Source: Allacma fusca
Lineage: Eukaryota; Arthropoda; Collembola; Symphypleona; Sminthuridae
Length of the DNA: 64,000 bases
NCBI GenBank assembly: GCA_947179485.1
Contig: OX359246.1
Location: 27,590,001-27,654,000 of the forward strand
Reading direction: 5' to 3'
Translations under genes and position numbers: made by a program
Part shown: positions 34,059 to 45,993 of the stretch, piece after piece
Position numbering within the stretch: the first letter of the stretch is position 1
Layout: every line of letters begins with the position of its first letter
The notes under the pieces: model-generated
Seen by the model: only the letters and a program-made list of their open reading frames with translations
The model's database searches: none
What the model was told of the DNA's origin: nothing

Positions 34059-37041
34059 CTAGTTTGTGACTTTTGGTACACTCCAGGTTCGTGAGTGATC
34101 CCACTTGATCATAGGGCTAATGGCAGGAGTCCCAGACTGTACGGGAAACTGAACGGGTTCATATAACTTCCCAGCATCAAAATCCACACCATGCAGAAAG
34201 AGCTTTCCCAAAGAATCCAAATAAAACTTTGTATTGTCATGTCTAGAACTTTCATTGCCTTGATCCATCAGTGCCACAACTAAAGCTGCCTCAACAACTC
34301 CTTGTTTTATAATCGACTGCATAAATCCATGTGGTCCAATTTCGACAGCAATGGAATTTCTTGGAATATGCTTCAAAGTTGCATAGAAAAACACGGGTGA
34401 GAGAGCATTATTAACGTGATAATCCACCGAAGAGTATTTGGCCAACTCAGAATCCCATTTTTCCGCTGGAATCGAAGTGCTTATCCATTTTTTTGATCTG
34501 GGCTTTGGTTCAGTAATGATTTTGCCTAATAGCTCTCGCATAAGTTTCTCAGACCCAGCCACCAAAGGGGAATGGAACCCGTAAATAGCGGATTTCACTT
34601 CTTGTGCAAAAATTTTTTCCGAAGTAAGTTTTGCTACGAATTTTCGTACGTCACCAGGTGGACCTGATATTGACACAATGTTTCCAGAATTATGAATGGC
34701 TGGATAAACACCGCGTGGGCATCGTTGTTTCGCCTGATCCCAGGTTAGCTTTACAGCTGCGACAGATCCTGGCGGCAGATTTGATTCAGTAAAAGCACGT
34801 GCTCTGCTGAATGAAACCAACAGCGACTGCTCGTGACTGAAGCATCCATCGGCATAGCCGCTACAGCATTCTCCGGTAGAATATCCAACTATACCATCTG
34901 GTTGGATACCAATGACGTTGAATAGATCCATCAAGGCAATTTGAACCGATGTGATAGCCGCAATGGAATTTTTGAAGTCATCCAGATATGCCGGATCTGT
35001 ACTTTCCAGAACTTGGAGCAAGTCGTATCCTTCTTTTTCTTTCAGGATTTTTGCGGATTTTTGAATCGAGTCATTAAATGTTTTGAATTTTACCATATCC
35101 TTTGTCATCCCTACCCATTGATTTCCTAACCCTGTGAATATAAACCACAGGGGGGATATAAATCCTGACAAACGGTTCCCAATGTTCTGTTTTGATTCCG
35201 TTCTCGAGCTTAATACGTATCCTCGGAATGGATGTTGCGGGATATTGATTTTGTACGCTTCGTGAAGCATGCCTACGAAGTGCTTATTCCTGATCCGGTT
35301 TAGGGTTTGCCTCATTTGATATTCTACACCAGCGGACGTGCGACCTGAGATTGGCACGAAGACTGGAACGGGTGGAAGAGCCATTAGCACGACTTCCTTT
35401 GGCGCTAATTTAAGTATGACATGGACATTTGTTCCGTCCTTTGCAATTGAATTCACAGCGGCATACTTCCCATCAAATGGACCTTTCTTTGGTGTCAAGC
35501 TTAGCCGCTCGTCTGCCAACGCTGGTATATGGGGATTGGGCGATTCAAAATTCACGTTTTGTGGAACTTGACTAGAGCGATGGAACATGAGTACTTTTGC
35601 AAGGCCCACAACTCCTATTGTGTATTTATAACAGAAATGTATTAATTTTTAATAGTAACATCTGGTCAAGGCTTTGTATATAAATATGTCATTGAAACAA
35701 TAAAAAAATTTATAGGCAGTTGGACTAAGTAAGTAATTGCAACCATACAATTGCAATAGATAGGATTCGAATTTATTAAGGCGCATGTGCACAGTGTTAA
35801 TTATTCGCTATGCTATGAGGGAACTTATTTTAAAAAGTATTTTCTCCACTTTATAGACACCACTAATTAAATAGATAAAAAACGCAGAAGAGGGAGTGAT
35901 TAAAAACTATACCTGCAGCAGGCCCAGCATGACCCACATTTGCTTTCACAGACCCAATAATTAAGCTTCCTTCCCTTCCCGCACTTAAAGCAGTAGCAAG
36001 TGCATGGGCTTCTTCCTGATCATCGGATTTAATTCCAGTGCCGTTGGCCTCCACATAAGCGACATCTCCCGGGCTAATCTTACTATCCGCATAAAGTTTA
36101 ATCAAAAACTGCTCTGTCGGTGTTTTGCTATCAGATAAATTACTTCCAGCGTTCACTAACGTGGCGTAATTACGTTTAGCGGAATCTTTACTGGTAATGT
36201 AAATTACTACAGCGGCTTCAGCTGGCACAATTCCATTTGCGTTGGCATCAAAAGGCTTACATTTCGCGTCAGGGGAAAGTTGAACTTGTGGACAAGGCGT
36301 GGGATTAATTTGAACTCCTGCGACAATGGCCGCTTCGATCGATCCAGAACGTAATGCTTGAAGAGCATTGAATAGTGCCACTGAACTATCCTGAGAGCCA
36401 TTTTCAACGGTTTGACTGGGTCCCTTCAAACCAAAAGCTGAGGAAATTCGACCCGAAAGTGATAGGATCCCGTCACCACTTGCACCAAGGAAAACTCCAG
36501 TGTTTGTTCCTCGAAAAACAGTTGGATTCACTCCAGCGTCCACAACTGCTTCGTGTACGAGCTGAAGAATGACCCCTGTGTAGATTATTAAAATGTAGAA
36601 ACTATTTTGTGGAATCACAAATATTGAGATAGCAATTGGAGGAATATTTTCTGTAATTTTAATTTATTTTTGAAGCAATAATTGCATGGGAAATAACGAA
36701 CTTGGTCTTATGTCCATTGAGTCCACCTCCGCCTTACTGATGCCAAAATATTCGGCATCAAACTTATCCAACTCTTGCAACTTTCCCGAATGGAAGGGTA
36801 AGCGGTCATCCGGGTCTAAATAATTCAGAGGCTAAATTTTATACTTGGAATAGGAAATGTAACTTTGGGAAAGGCTGTCTAAAAATTTGCCCATTAATTA
36901 GGAATGAATCAAAAACGTTTGCTAACCTGTTATTCCATCCTTTCTTCGAAGTAGATTATTCCAAAACTCGTCCACATTTGGAGCCTTAGGAAATCTTCCG
37001 GATAGTCCTGTAATAACGAATTCTGTCTCTGTGTTAACCAT
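34059..37041 (-). CDS. FAS-like KS(degenerate)-MAT protein, copy B
   Basis: Exons in transcript order: 37041-36927, 36815-36702, 36575-35913, 35614-34059 (815 aa). All introns are GT-AG with the same phases as copy A, and exon 3 is 663 bp in both. ATG in an MVNTETEFVI start. The KS reads SMDIRLRVILQLVHEAVVDAG across the exon 2/3 joint, but has VENGSQDSSVAL at the active site (no Cys), EANGTG (Asn for His) and keeps NVGHA; the loop before the active site is much shorter than in animal FAS. The transferase keeps GYSTGE Ser, SRARAF Arg and GFHSP His. The chain ends after SPMIKWDHSRTWSVPKVTN, at the dehydratase border, with no downstream domains. Predicted cytosolic. A duplicate of A; function unknown. 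Confidence 0.85.
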
Positions 37042-39153
37042 TTTACAAATTAGTTTCCAATTTGAAGTGACAAAAGCTATTCTGTAAGTAATCAAGGGAT
37101 CAAAGGATAAAATAAGAGATCAAATGAAATTTTATAATGTCAGGACCCAGGCAGAAAAAAATGTTAGAAGAATTTGTTGGGGAGTTTGCAATACACAAAA
37201 TAAAGTGTCCTTATGTAAGTATTGATGGTTTTTAAGTTTAAATTGACACAAAGCATCATTATTTAAACTATAAAAAAAATTCCTTTCTTTTTTGGTTGAA
37301 TAAGTCAATTAGGGCTGTCCCGTATTACACCATCTATAAATGGAAAAATCAGTTGTTGGGTGGTAAGATATGTGTTACATCCCATGCAAGATATTTATTA
37401 AAAAAGGAGTATAAACTTCACCCAATTTAATCGGACATTTCATCATTTTAGTTTTACTTCGTTCAAAAAACTGACAACCGTTTTGACGTATCATATAATT
37501 ACATACATATGTAGACATCATCATCAATATTGTCATGTAGTGTTTTGCAGCTCAATCATTTACATGGACTGGGACCGCTGGGTTATCGTAAATTGGTCTT
37601 GATCCTTCTACGCCATAAAGAATTAATTTATATGCAATAGTAAGTCTTACGTATCGTAATCAAGCAAATTTACAACTCCTATTTATCTTTTGTTGTGTTA
37701 TGTGCGCAGAAAAAAATCAATTGTGTGGCGCTCATCTTGAGGTGGCTCCTTTTGATTTTGTAATTTACAATTAGATAAATAAATTACTGGCGCAAGTGAA
37801 AATTCCCAGTCACATTTTGGAAGCATTTACAATCTGATTGTAGTTGAAAAAGCATGTGTGTACGTACGTAATTAATAAAATCGTGACTCTGCTTCAGGAG
37901 AAAAATTGTCAATGGTTAATTTGCAAACCTGTGTACAAATTTGTACATACATACATGTTCGGTGGACAACATAAAACGTTTGAACATAAAAATTCAAACC
38001 ATTAAAATTTCTTGTGGTATTAAATAACTACTGAAACTTCAAGAAAATCCAACATCAATCTCGAACATTCGAGCAACGACAAGCCTTTCGTATCCAAGGT
38101 TCAATGAAGGTCTTTGTGTGTGATTATAACTTCTCTAAATAATAGAAAATAATATCATGGAATGTTTGTAAATATATAAAAGAAGAAAGCATTATCCCAT
38201 TGATTTTAATTCATTCATAAAATCGAAGAATAAACCGCGACAATTAGGGTACAACTCCTGTAAAAGCCAAATATTTAATAGACGTCAACAATGGTTTTTT
38301 AAAAGTTAAAAATCACTTGAAAATCCTTGCTCCAAAAATTATATTTTATTCCTACAAATGCATTTTGAGAATTTTTGGTAAAAAACCAAAAAATGTGTCA
38401 GACAATGTCAGACTCTTGATTATCAACAGCTCGGAGTATTTGTAAATAAAGCTTGTTATGTTAAATTTCGAACATGATCCAAAGAAAGAAATTCTAAATT
38501 AGAGAATTGTTATGCTACAGGCCTAGGTTTACTCATGTAGTATTATTTATTTACCAATGACCTAGGAAGGTACAATTCATTACATTTCGCCCCCTTCTGT
38601 GACCACTGTTTAGGAGAGTGTTTTATCTGAAGGGGTAAGATATCTTGACCTATGCGTTTGAAATATGCAATATATTTCAAATAATTTCCCGAACACGCAC
38701 ATAATATACACATGTCAATGGAATGCAGTCATTATGCTAGATTCAGTAAATAAAAGCTTTCCACGTGACTACAGGGTGACACTTTTGAACTATCCTTATC
38801 CTCTCTAAGGTTTCGATCATGCTCACATATGTATGTAAATAAATAATTGAATTTTGGAAGGCTGTTACAGATAAATCTTCTGTGAGGAAGCAATGTACGC
38901 TGCCACTGTAATTTTAAGAAGATCCTATTGTTGTCTCCTAAGGCATCCCTGCCCTTTCAATAGGTATCTGAAGCAAACACAATAAATCAGACAAACACCG
39001 CATGTCTCTAGTTGAGCTGAGTATACACAGTAGCGAAAATCCGTAAATTATTTGACGTTACCGTACAAACAGTTTTGACTCTAGCTTAGGCTACTAGTTA
39101 AAACTCCTTTGCTCCTTTAGTTTTGAATTTTCGATGTATCTCATATTTAAAAA
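37042..39153. other. Intergenic, FAS-like B to IR-3
   Basis: AT-rich, no open frame of note, no repeat recognised. It would hold the promoters of FAS-like B (-) and IR-3 (+). Confidence 0.5.
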
Positions 39154-41716
39154 ATGCTCAAATTAAATATTTGTCTCAGAATCTTAAACACATTTAGACA
39201 AAAGTTGATTCTTCTAACACTAACGATGATGGCAGTCCCAGCATCAGCATTCGACGATCCCATAAGAAGTTTTACCACTGCCTTCCATTCAAAAATACTT
39301 ACAGGGTGTTCCAGTGTGGATCTGACTTTACAAGGCAACTTTACCAGTGCCAGTAACTCAAAAATAATCCATTCCGCTCGAACTATTTTCCCTGGGCAGA
39401 CAATCCTTCAAATGTTCAAACAAAATCCGGATCACAGTTTAACATCTCCAATTTTAAAACATTTTTTTGGCTGTTATGTAATCGTTGCGAAAATAAACAA
39501 TGTAGACAATTTCTCCCTGGAATCCTTTGAAATATTTAATAATAACGTTTTATCGACCTACTGTATTTTCATCTTCCCTAAACAACCCAATGGGGAAATA
39601 GTGTCAGAGGATCAAATCACGACATTTGCAAATTTCGTCAGAAGGATCCCAAAACCAATATTTCTCACCGTGTCGGAGTTTGGTCTCAAGGGTTTTGTCA
39701 GCAGAGGAGCAAATACTAAACAAGTCAAAAACATTTACGAGACAAATTACAGAGGCTTGACTTCAAACAATGACTTATCGAATCTTTTGGAATCCAAGCC
39801 AGATTTCCAACAGGAACCAATCACAGTTTTAGTTTGTGCAGTTTGTGTCCCCAAGGAGACTGAGGATGGTAAGACGGAGCCGCCCGATCCTATAGTGAAC
39901 ACTTTGTATGACTTTGTAACTTTCGTAAATGCATCCCTTGTCCTTGAGCCAGTCTTTGGTGATGTTAAAGCCAGTCACTTTGAGAATGGCGAATGGGATG
40001 AATGGGTGGCTCCAGTACTAGAGGGCGCTGCTACAATTTCAACTGTTCTGAGATACTCCCCTGAACTCCCGCCAGTCCTTTATTTAACAGAGTTTGATAC
40101 CTTTTTTAATGTAGGGTTCTTACTGCCTTACCGAAAAAGGCTTCTTTTAATACTCTCTATAGATTAGCTCATCCCTTCAACAGGAACGTGTGGATCCTAG
40201 TGTTCGTTAGCTTCATTGCAGTATTCCTTACTTTGGAACTCATCTTCTACTTGGAGGCCAAAATTTCTGTTCAGAAAAAAAATGGGTATGGAATTGTGCC
40301 AGACTTTGAAAACGTGCATTCTACGGCTTTGCTAGCTTCTTTAGCAATTTTGCAGCCAATGCTGGAACAAAGTGTATCAGGGAAGGTAATTTCCACAACA
40401 ACAAGATTTGGACGGAGCCGATGTATTATTGCATTTTGGCTACTACTAATGATTGCATTAGTTTGTGCGTACAAGACAAAGATGATGGAAATGGTTGTTA
40501 TGCCTCGGTACATTCATCCCCCCAAAACTTTCCATGAGCTTGCAGATACAAACTACAAAATCGGAGCTATAGGTTATAGCATGATTATTCCTGCATTTAA
40601 ACTCCTCAATAATCGGATCAGCAAAGTTATGGAGGAGCGAGCTCTAGAATATGATTTTATTGAACCCGATGTAAGCGAAAGATTTTACAAAAATTGTTTC
40701 CACACTAGTTTTTTAACTGAGCAAATGCTTCACAACATATCGTCGCTGAAGAGCAAAAATGGTCTTCTTTTGGCATGCTTTTGTACAGCACTTAGAACAT
40801 TTTACATCTTCAGCGAAGATATAGATTTCAATGAAACATGCACCTACATATATAATATTACCATATGTATGTACATGGTAGTCAAATTAGGGATTTGCCA
40901 GTTATGTTTGATTTAATTGGTTTTAAAATCTGGAAACTAAAAAAAATAACAGGCAAAATTTACCGTTTTTAAATGTTTTTGATGCAGTGTTACCAGATCA
41001 TTTTTGAGGAGGAAAGTGTCTGCGTTGGAGCAACAACTCTATTCACATTCTTCGGAACCAAGTTCATGATGGATGCGAATAAACGAAAACTATTTTTGCG
41101 AGCGAAGGAAACCATGCTTCCAGACTTGATGGGGATTGGATTGAGTAAATTTCATCCTGAGCTTCTAAGTATGCCAATTTATACATAAACGCACGTATTT
41201 TGATGTCCGTCTGGTTAAGCCCCACCCCATCCTGTGACTCTAGAGTCCAAGATCTTGATAGCGCAACCAATTTTAAAACAAAATTATGAAACAAGCATTG
41301 AATTAATCACTAGGAAAAATGGCCCCAGCTTTATGTAAATTTTTAAAACTTGTATTTGTACACTTCATCTTGAGATTGGCATCGTCGTAAGTGAAGCTTT
41401 TCTCTGATTCTGTACAGATCCCTTCAACTTTGTGTCCGTGGGTTTAGAAAATGGAGGATTTTATGACATATGGGAAGATATTAAGAATCATCAACTGGAG
41501 ATCGCGGGTCAGGAATATGCAAAACGTCACGTGGACACTATGAAATTCTATGGAGGAAATCCGGATCATTTTGATTCCAATCGACAGGTGGTTGGCTTAT
41601 CATTACACCTTTTGCTTTATGGTATTGTCGGTTCAATTGTCTGTTTCACAATGGAACTGGCTTATGAAATCATTCATTTTTTCAAAATCTTCAGAAATTG
41701 TGTTGCAGTTATATGA
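39154..41716 (+). pseudogene. Ionotropic receptor IR-3 with a one-base frameshift
   Basis: Exons 39154-40670, 40988-41168 (181 bp) and 41418-41716. Start ATG with a hydrophobic leader (LILLTLTMMAVPASA). Lobe 1 has LVCAVCVPKE and FENGEWDEWV; M1 starts near codon 339; then a pore loop SLAILQPMLEQ, M3 with YKTKMMEMVVMPRY, and M4 in the last exon (YGIVGSIVCFTMELAYEI). Near 40122 one base is missing compared with the paralogs: upstream reads FNVGFL, then the frame changes and hits a TAG, while the next frame continues ALPKKASFNTLYRLAHPF. Everything else, including splice sites, is intact, so this is either a very recent pseudogene or an assembly error. Intron 1 contains a short MITE (40737-40822). 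Confidence 0.82.
40737..40822. mobile_element. Short MITE related to 16065-16431 (86 bp)
   Basis: Starts ATATCGTCGCTGAAGAGCAA and ends ACATCTTCAGCGAAGATAT, inverted repeats that match the termini of the nested element at 16065. Lies in IR-3 intron 1. Confidence 0.6.
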
Positions 41717-41816
41717 ATGTTGGATATAGGAGATTTTATCAAGTGCAGCAAATGAAAAGTAAACATACGTAAACCAAATTTTATTTAAAAGCGCATATGC
41801 AGTTCACAGCAGTTCA

Positions 41817-42048
41817 CAGGGTTTGTCATGGGAACGGGTGAAACCGGGTTTCTGAGAATTGGAGCAGGAACGAAATGGGTACAGAAATTTTGTTCCCGAC
41901 ATTCTTGGGAATTGTTTGGGTGCAAAAACTTTTGGACCCGACGGATTTTCAACGAGTTCGGGTTCAGTAGATTAGGGAATGGGTTTGGGTTCAGTATTTT
42001 AATGTTTTGAAGTCGGGTACATGGTTTTTGCACCCGTGACAAGCACTG
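41817..42048. mobile_element. hAT-like MITE, AACGGGTG/CGGGTT-word (232 bp)
   Basis: Termini CAGGGTTTGTCATGGG and the reverse complement of CAGTGCTTGTCACGGG, with three mismatches in 16. A 7-bp direct repeat GTTCACA lies at 41812-41818 and 42049-42055, overlapping the left terminus by two bases, so the exact end is ambiguous. GC-richer interior with CGGGTT, GGGAAC and TTCGGG words. Confidence 0.65.
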
Positions 42049-42812
42049 GTTCACAATTAATCAAATTAATCCCTCAAATTAAATACAGATTAATCAAAAG
42101 TGGATTTACAGAAGCCAAAAGCATTGTCATTTCAAAGACCCATGCTTTTATGATTAATGGTGATACGTGCTGATGATATATGGTGTTTTGCCGAAAATTT
42201 TCTAAAACGTTTTGTAATGGACTTACATAAAAAGTAGAACATCATAATATTTTCCCCTTGCCTTTTTGTATTTGGCATTTTCCATTCTTTGCGACAACAA
42301 TAGACGTCAGCTTGCAGATAAATGCGTCTTTGTTAAATAATTGTTCGAAATTATTCCGCAAAGATATCTATTTACGTATTTTCAAATTTAATACATGAAA
42401 ATCTACGGTGGCAGTGTAGATTGATAATTGTATGCCACAATAATGGTAAATTATGGTATGGTAATAAATCCTCCTTTTCATTCACTACCTATACGTATAC
42501 AGGGCATATATGACTTACCACTAGCCAGTACGCATGTATGTATACACTTTCATTAAAATATATTTTACATCGAAATATATATGTATGTATATTTTGAATA
42601 CCCAAGGTTTTCGCCATAGGGAGCTCCTAGTATTGTTACAAACTACATAAACTACCGTAGAGCTTACAATGCTTTTGTGTTTGCAAAATGTTTGCGTTTT
42701 CAATAATTCAAATGTTTTAAGGTTAATCCCAAACATGTTGGAAGTTTAATGTGAAGTAAATTGTTGCCTTAATTTTATAAATACAGTCGTATTTGACAAT
42801 GTTAATTATGTT

Positions 42813-42955
42813 TAGTACGCGAACCAATTCAATTCTGTATTGAAAATTTTCGTCTTACAATTCAATTCAATTCGCAGCTTTTTCAAGATCGAACTAAACA
42901 GATTGATTTTGTTCGAATTCAGTCCGTGAACTGAATTGGATCCTTCCGACCATTA
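42813..42955. mobile_element. Candidate MITE, CAATTCAATTC-word
   Basis: CCAATTCAATTC at left faces GAACTGAATTGG at right, and the right end CCGACCATTA equals that of the element at 4374-4890. The left boundary is approximate; no target duplication found. Confidence 0.4.
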
Positions 42956-43038
42956 TAGTTATATCGTCCATAATTATTTGTCTCACTTGATATCTTCCGT
43001 CGTTACCATTAAATCAGTCACTCCAATTCAAATTTTAA

Positions 43039-45290
43039 ATGAATTTTTATAAAGCATTCCAGTGCATAATAACCATCGCCTTGCAACTAACACAGGCGGT
43101 AACCTCATTGAATAATTTTGTAAACGACTTTTTGAACACCTTTCATTCCCTCATCCTAAAGCAGTGCTCAGGACTAGATCTCACATTGACTGGAAGTTTT
43201 GAAGGAATCCTCAGCTCCCAAATCATACAAGCCTCTGAAATATATTTTCAACGAATAAGAAAAATCCAAATTTTGAATTCCAATGTCACTCAACAATACA
43301 TCCCCGAAATCTCGAAGCAATTCTCTGGTTGTTCAATAATTTTCGTAGAAGTGGAGGATGTGGACACATTTCCCATAGAATCCCTAAGCGTCTTTGAGTT
43401 ACAGTACTTATCCGCCTACTTTGTTTTTATCTTCTCAAATCATCAAAATTCGAACGAAACTTCTACGGAGCAATTATTCACTTTTGCTAATTCCGCCCGG
43501 AAACTTCCCCAATCATTTTTCCTAATAATTACAGATAACTCCGTGAATGTATATGCGTCTGAAGGTGTATCAATCAAGAAGCTGATACGAGTGTACACTT
43601 CAAACAACAAGAAGCTTTCGTTTGAAATGACAAGAAGTTTAAGTGTTAAAAATATGCCTATTAATTTTCAAAAGCAGGATTTAGTCTCTGTAGTCTGCGC
43701 AGTTTGTGAGCCAAAGGAGGAAGATGGGAAATGGCTCCTTCCCTCCATCATGGCCACAGTTGAATTTAGTGAGATGATAAACGCTACTTTATTATATGAG
43801 CCCTTATTTGCGGACTTCAAAACCGTTCGTTTTGAGAATGGAGAATGGGATGATTGGGTGAAGCCCTTAATGGATGGGACGGCTGTTATGTCCGCCCCCC
43901 TTCATATGGCTCATGGAGATTTCCCTATTTTTTATGCCTCAAAATTATATAATTTCGTTAGCTTTACATTCGTTACGGCCAAGGCAAAAAGACAAGTGCA
44001 CAGTTCTCTGAGTCGCTTGGCTCATCCCTTGGATATAATTATTTGGAGTCTGAATGCAGTAAGTGTGATATTGGTCTTCATGGCTTTCAAAATAATCTGG
44101 CGCTTTAAATTTAATTACTACGAAGAGATCAAAGGCGAAGAAGCGAACGTTTTAATAAAAAGTCCAGGGAAAGATCTTCCCATTTTACTAACCTGCATGT
44201 CTCTCCTCCGACCAATCATTGACCAGTGTATTTCCGAAGAGGTTGTTTCCACGGCGAAACGATTCGGTCAGAGTCGATGGATAATTTCCATTTGGCTACT
44301 GGCATTGATTGTCCTGGGCTGTGCTTACAAATGCAAATTGCTGGAAATGATCGTCGTCCCGAATTACATCCAGCCTCCAGCTAACTTCTATGAGTTGGCT
44401 TCCTCGAAAAATTACAAAATTATGGCAATGACTTACTCCAACATGCTCACGGCTCTGAACATATTAAATAATAGTATGAGCCAAGGGATTAAAGACAGAG
44501 TTACTAATGAATACGATTTTTTTGGTCCCGAAGTAAGGAAAATTTTTTAAGGATTTTTCAATTATTACATATTTTTTTAATAGTTCCATATTTATTTATG
44601 AACCTCCATGCTCCAGTGCTATCAAGGAATATTCCATGGGGAGAAGGTATGTATGGGGCCAACTGTCCTATTTGAACAGGTTGGGCCTACTTTCTTGGTG
44701 GATGTCAATGGGAATAAACTAGCATTGCAGTCAAAGTCAACCATTTTCCCAGAATTATTAAACATCGGTTTCAGTAAATTTTATCCGCAACTTATTGGTA
44801 AATACATAAATATTACATAAATAAAAATCCTATTTGATTTTTTTTAATTTCTAGAAATAATGTATACACATTTTATCTAACAGTAAGAAGAATAGTGGAA
44901 GATAAAATTTTAAATGAAAAATTTACAGGACCATTTGACACCTACGTGCATGGGTTGGAGAGTGGAGGGATCTTGCGTTTCTGGGAGTTGAAGAGGATTG
45001 GATTCGCTGAAAAGAAGGGCCAGAAGTATGCAAGAAATCATTTTAAAGTTTTGAAGATCTATGCTGGAGAAAGAGAGGAAGGGAATGAGAATAGACAAGT
45101 TGTGCATCTATCCTTATGGCTATTGGGCGACGGGCTTTTGTTCGCATTCATTTGCTTTATTTTTGAAGTCTCCCCACTTCATGTTTGGCTCCGTTATTAT
45201 ATGCCACAGTTATTTTATTTTCGGGTTCTACTACTTCTAGAGAAATTCTCAGTGAGGCTTAAATCCGCTGGGGTTACTTTTGCTACATGA
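43039..45290 (+). CDS. Divergent ionotropic receptor, IR-4
   Basis: Exons 43039-44532, 44617-44797 (181 bp) and 44929-45290 (678 aa). ATG at 43039 gives a leader ending ALQLTQAVTS. Lobe 1 has VVCAVCEPKEEDGK and FENGEWDDWVKPLMDG; M1 is near residues 330-355 (DIIIWSLNAVSVILVFMAFK), pore loop CMSLLRPIIDQ, M3 near 412-435 (ISIWLLALIVLGCAYKCKLL), M4 in the last exon (LWLLGDGLLFAFICFIFEV). Unusual for the array: CKLLEMIVVPNY replaces KTKMxEMVVLPR, and the C-terminal tail after M4 is longer. Both introns are short (84 and 131 bp) with GT-AG borders. Likely functional. Confidence 0.87.
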
Positions 45291-45522
45291 TCCATCTACG
45301 TTTTTTTTTTTTGCGTAGGGGTTTTCTATGTCTACGCGCAAATTATATGCTAAATTAAAAAAGTTTTTGGTCCGAGTAAATTAAACTTATTATGGAAATT
45401 AAAAAAGTTTTTGGTCCACGTAAATTAAACTTATTACAGAAATTATAAAAGTTTTTGGTCCACGTAAATTAAACTGATTACAGAAATTATAAAAGTTTTT
45501 GGTCCAAGTAAATTAAACTTAT
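45291..45522. repeat. 44-bp tandem repeat, about 4 copies
   Basis: From about 45350 to 45522, units containing AAGTTTTTGGTCCACGTAAA restart at 45361, 45405, 45449 and 45493, exactly 44 bp apart, and differ at only a few positions. The DNA transposon below begins inside the fourth unit. Confidence 0.85.
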
Positions 45523-45993
45523 TACCCGCTTGGAAATATGGATAACAATTGTGCACAAAAAAATGTGCGACAAATTGGGCCAAAGTTGCGCACACCGAAT
45601 TGTAGACAACTTGAAGTGCACAGCTTCTTGCGCACACCTAATCGTTCACAAATTGTTGTGCTGCACATTTGGCCCAATTTGTCGCACAAGTTAATGTGCA
45701 GAGTAAATTGTGCACAAATAAATTCTCACGACATTTTGGATTTTCGATCTTTTACATTTATTTATAACACGAATCATGTATTAAGTATAGTTGTAGCAAA
45801 CCATTAAAAATGATGCCAATTATTGATCACCGCTCACGGGGTTTTATGGTACTCCTCACGAAGCAATTTTCCAAGTGAAGCTAAAATTTTCCCTTTCTGA
45901 AATTGGTACTCATTTAATCCTTTTGTAAAAGAAGGCTTCAGAATAAATGTAGAAAGAGTGAACTCTGTAAATCAATAATTAAAATGAAGAAGT

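Larger units (their letters stand above)
41717..43038. other. Intergenic, IR-3 to IR-4
   Basis: Holds two small word-palindrome elements (41817-42048 and about 42813-42955). Otherwise AT-rich with no gene. Confidence 0.5.
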
